Of a stretch of DNA of 7,001 bases, positions 5,720-7,001 are shown piece by piece (positions within the stretch are counted from its first letter, which is position 1; each line of letters opens with the position of its first letter). The notes below the pieces were generated by a model. It was not told the DNA's origin. It did no database searches and worked only from the letters and a program-made list of their open reading frames with translations. The translations under genes were made by a program, and so were the position numbers. Source of the DNA: an uncultured Ruminococcus sp. (GTDB lineage: Bacteria; Bacillota; Clostridia; Oscillospirales; Ruminococcaceae); contig CAMJES010000114.1 in the NCBI GenBank assembly GCA_946404705.1, positions 1 to 7,001 on the forward strand. Reading direction: 5' to 3'.

Positions 5720-6283
5720 ATGGCAGAAAATAAAGCTTCCGATGTCCGTGAAGTGCAGCGTTTTTTACGGACGATATCAAAATACAGACCTGCGATCCCA
5801 ATGACGAACGCAAACGGAAACTATGACGAGGACACTCGTGCGGCAGTTGCGGCGTTCCAGCATGAGATCGGTCTGCCCGAAACGGGGGAGCTTGACCCGA
5901 AAACGTGGGATGAGCTTTATAAGCTGTACAAAGAGGCAGCGCTGTTCTTCGCAGAGCTGGAGAGCATAAGTCCGAGAGCAGTCGGAGAAACGCCGCTGAC
6001 GATAGGTTCGGCAGGATATCCCGTTTATATTGTTCAGATAATGCTCAATACGATAGCGCAGTTTTACGATAACCTTTCGGGAGCTGCGATAAACGGCATT
6101 TTCGACCAAGAAACCTCGGACGAGGTGCGGCGGTTGCAGAAAATAGCAGGACTTCCCGAAACGGGGGAGCTTAACCGTGCGACATGGAACGCGCTTGCGC
6201 GTATCTACAACTATCATGCGGCTATGGATGATATTGACAATGATGAAGCGGTATATACGATGAGCGTTGGGGCGGTGGGGTGA
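5720..6283 (+). CDS. Small protein with two peptidoglycan-binding repeats
   Basis: Nearly the whole 187-aa protein is made of two PG_binding_1-type repeats, at about 9-70 and 93-163, joined by a short helical linker and followed by an acidic tail of about 20 residues. Each repeat contains GLPETGEL followed by a Thr-Trp (T62-W63 and T155-W156). There is no catalytic domain, signal peptide or membrane helix. The repeats resemble those of the preceding SpoIID-like protein, so the gene probably arose by duplication from its C-terminal part, and the two proteins may bind the same glycan. At DNA level, 18 identical bases (5876-5893 and 6155-6172) recur in the two repeats. It is the last gene of the operon. 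A scaffold or targeting role is likely, but the precise function is unknown. Confidence 0.83.
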   Translation: MAENKASDVREVQRFLRTISKYRPAIPMTNANGNYDEDTRAAVAAFQHEIGLPETGELDPKTWDELYKLYKEAALFFAELESISPRAVGETPLTIGSAGYPVYIVQIMLNTIAQFYDNLSGAAINGIFDQETSDEVRRLQKIAGLPETGELNRATWNALARIYNYHAAMDDIDNDEAVYTMSVGAVG

Positions 6284-6378
6284 TACTAAATTTGGAATTA
6301 GGAATTCGGAATGCGGAATTATTGCAGCGCCAACATCTGCTGTTAAAACCGCGAAGCGGACGAAAGTTTACGTCCACG
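6284..6378. other. Non-coding junction with heptamers and small hairpins
   Basis: This stretch joins the operon to the large palindrome. It contains four tandem heptamers (6294-6321), a CCGC-GAA-GCGG hairpin (6349-6359) and an overlapping GGACG/CGTCC hairpin (6358-6362 with 6371-6375). No intrinsic terminator with a T-tract is visible here, so the operon transcript may run on into the palindrome. Confidence 0.6.
6294..6321 (+). repeat. Four tandem heptamers of GGAATTN type
   Basis: GGAATTA, GGAATTC, GGAATGC and GGAATTA stand head to tail, 28 bp in all. They begin 11 nt after the last stop codon. Similar GGAATT strings occur between genes in gut Clostridia (from memory). They may mark an edge of the repeat element that follows. 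Confidence 0.8.
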
Positions 6379-6423
6379 CTTTTCAAAGGGTGGCGAGGGG
6401 TCAAGGGGGCGAGCAGCCCCTTG

Positions 6424-6443
6424 TCGCGCTCCGCAGAGCGCGA
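6424..6443 (-). repeat. Left-arm UNCG-type hairpin
   Basis: An 8-bp perfect stem (6424-6431 with 6436-6443) has a 4-nt loop. Read on the minus strand it is a C-(UGCG)-G tetraloop. The corresponding site in the right arm (6938-6955) has a different stem sequence but the same fold. Confidence 0.75.
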
Positions 6444-6501
6444 AACTCCTTAAACCATAGCGTTAGGCACAGCAAAAACAGCACAATAAAGTAAAGATAA
6501 A

Positions 6502-6576
6502 AAGCGCAATTCAATCAAAAATGGAAACGGGAAATGAACATCAAAACTCGTTGAACCTAAAATTTGAATTGCGCTT
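6502..6576 (+). repeat. 13-bp stem with T-rich flank
   Basis: AAGCGCAATTCAA (6502-6514) pairs perfectly with 6564-6576. The sequence ATTCTTTTTT follows at 6577-6586. The 49-nt loop is long for an intrinsic terminator, yet this is the first stem with a T-tract after the wall operon, so it could end that transcript. It is mirrored in the other half of the element by 6795-6808 with 6865-6878. Confidence 0.55.
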
Positions 6577-6609
6577 ATTCTTTTTTCCTAAAGTAAACTC
6601 TCCTCTAAA

Positions 6610-6644
6610 GGTAAAATATGCGAACGAAGTGAGTATATTTTGCC
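6610..6644. repeat. 12-bp hairpin with two G-T pairs
   Basis: 6610-6621 pairs with 6633-6644 around an 11-nt loop. Two of the twelve pairs are G-T wobbles on the + strand, which pair in RNA on this strand only. Confidence 0.6.
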
Positions 6645-6662
6645 GTTAGACGCAATATATAA

Positions 6663-6708
6663 AGCTATGCACGGTAAAACTTCAATTGATGTTTTACCGT
6701 GCATAGCT
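6663..6708. repeat. 18-bp perfect central hairpin
   Basis: AGCTATGCACGGTAAAAC (6663-6680) pairs perfectly with 6691-6708. The 10-nt loop contains the 8-bp palindrome TCAATTGA (6682-6689). It sits within a few bases of the midpoint of the ~620-bp palindrome and forms its tip. Confidence 0.9.
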
Positions 6709-6722
6709 GTTCATACGATGTC

Positions 6723-6763
6723 GGGTCAAAACGTTCGGCGCTTCGCTTCTCGCGTTTTATCCC
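6723..6763. repeat. Imperfect hairpin in right half
   Basis: 6723-6733 pairs with 6753-6763 at nine of eleven positions (outer GGG/CCC, inner AAAACG/CGTTTT) around a 19-nt loop. It takes the place in the right half that the 6610-6644 hairpin has in the left, but its sequence is different. Confidence 0.5.
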
Positions 6764-6794
6764 CGAGGAGAGTTTATTTTGTTAGGATAGAATT

Positions 6795-6878
6795 AAGCGC
6801 AATTCACAAAGTCGATTTAGCAAGTGTTTGTTTGACAAAACTTGTTTTATTTTCCGATTTTTGATGTGAATTGCGCTT
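6795..6878. repeat. 14-bp perfect stem, mirror of the left T-flanked stem
   Basis: AAGCGCAATTCACA (6795-6808) pairs perfectly with 6865-6878. The loop has its own bulged stem (CAAGT-TTTGT with ACAAAACTTG, about 6821-6844). The T-tract after the stem is short (6877-6881). Confidence 0.75.
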
Positions 6879-6937
6879 TTTAAGCTTTACTTTATTGTGC
6901 TGTTTCTGCTGTGCCTAACGCTATGGTTTAGGGAGTT

Positions 6938-6955
6938 TCGCTTCTTCGGAAGCGA
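6938..6955 (+). repeat. Right-arm cUUCGg hairpin
   Basis: TCGCTTC (6938-6944) pairs with GAAGCGA (6949-6955) around TTCG, the very stable C(UUCG)G RNA tetraloop in + orientation. Just downstream a second small stem, CAAGGGG with CCCCTTG (about 6956-6977), is conserved in the left arm. Confidence 0.8.
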
Positions 6956-7001
6956 CAAGGGGCTGCTCGCCCCCTTGACCCCTCGCAAGCCTTTGAAAAG
7001 G

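Larger units (their letters stand above)
6379..7000. repeat. ~620-bp imperfect palindromic element, possible MITE or structured RNA locus
   Basis: The left arm (6379-6524) matches the reverse complement of the right arm (about 6854-7000) at well over 85% by eye. Outside one variable hairpin only a handful of bases differ. Inside lie further nested pairs: 6594-6605 with 6765-6776 (12 bp perfect), and hairpins at 6610-6644, 6663-6708 and 6723-6763. No reading frame inside looks like a protein. Long terminal inverted repeats without a transposase suggest a miniature inverted-repeat element. The many nested stems also suit a structured RNA or a single-strand DNA substrate. The right arm may continue past the window end. 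Confidence 0.85.

Noticed and set aside
5873..6168. Two LPETG strings resembling sortase sorting signals
   Set aside because: They lie inside each PG_binding_1 repeat at the usual G-L-P-x-T-G position. There is no hydrophobic C-terminal segment or basic tail, and no signal peptide.
6267..6864. Short + strand frames at 6267-6494 and 6640-6864
   Set aside because: Both run through heptamers or perfect hairpins. They lack ribosome binding sites, and base pairing explains the sequence better than coding.
6462..6919. GTTAGGC (6462-6468) and GCCTAAC (6913-6919), like integron attC core sites
   Set aside because: The order is inverted relative to an attC site and the spacing of about 450 bp is too long. 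They are simply matching parts of the palindrome arms.
6379..7000. Palindrome as an assembly fold-back artefact at a contig end
   Set aside because: An artefact would give identical arms. These differ at several positions, including compensatory changes in one stem.
6284..7001. CRISPR array
   Set aside because: The repeats are inverted, not direct with regular spacers, and no cas gene is present.

Overview
The window starts with 45 bases of Illumina P5/TruSeq adapter, so base 1 is a raw contig end. The rest looks like DNA from a low-to-moderate GC, spore-forming gut Clostridia lineage, probably Ruminococcaceae/Oscillospiraceae. That placement is an inference from the strong AGGAGG-type ribosome binding sites, the consensus sigma-A promoter, U-tract terminators and the protein families. 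It does not come from a marker gene. All seven supported genes are on the + strand.

Region 1 (46-3440) is a type IV pilin-like cassette. After an AT-rich leader with several palindromes comes a perfect TTGACA-17-TATAAT promoter. It drives a 256-aa prepilin (511-1281) and a 174-aa prepilin (1358-1882) whose codon bias suggests very high expression. An intrinsic terminator then stands only 17 nt before a membrane-anchored C39-like cysteine peptidase (1958-2800). A second promoter (2820-2848) serves a third prepilin (2912-3397), which ends in a strong terminator. The three pilins keep the G^FTL(I/V)E processing motif and share a C-terminal GTI-VG(C/F)(Y/H)P motif, so they look like diverged paralogues. 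No secretion ATPase, platform protein or prepilin peptidase lies in the window.

Region 2 (3493-6283) is a compact three-gene operon: a protein with a disordered N-terminus and a carboxypeptidase-regulatory-like beta domain, a SpoIID/LytB-like protein with three peptidoglycan-binding repeats, and a small protein with two more such repeats. None has a visible signal peptide, although their domains point to the cell wall. A role in the mother cell, at the spore cortex or coat, is plausible but inferred.

Region 3 (6284-7001) has no credible gene. It holds four tandem heptamers and then an approximately 620-bp imperfect palindrome, with arms of about 145 bp and a series of nested hairpins. One arm hairpin differs between the two arms by compensatory changes that keep a UNCG-type tetraloop stem, which suggests selection on RNA or single-stranded DNA structure. 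This palindrome and the pilin/peptidase cassette are the two most interesting parts of the window.
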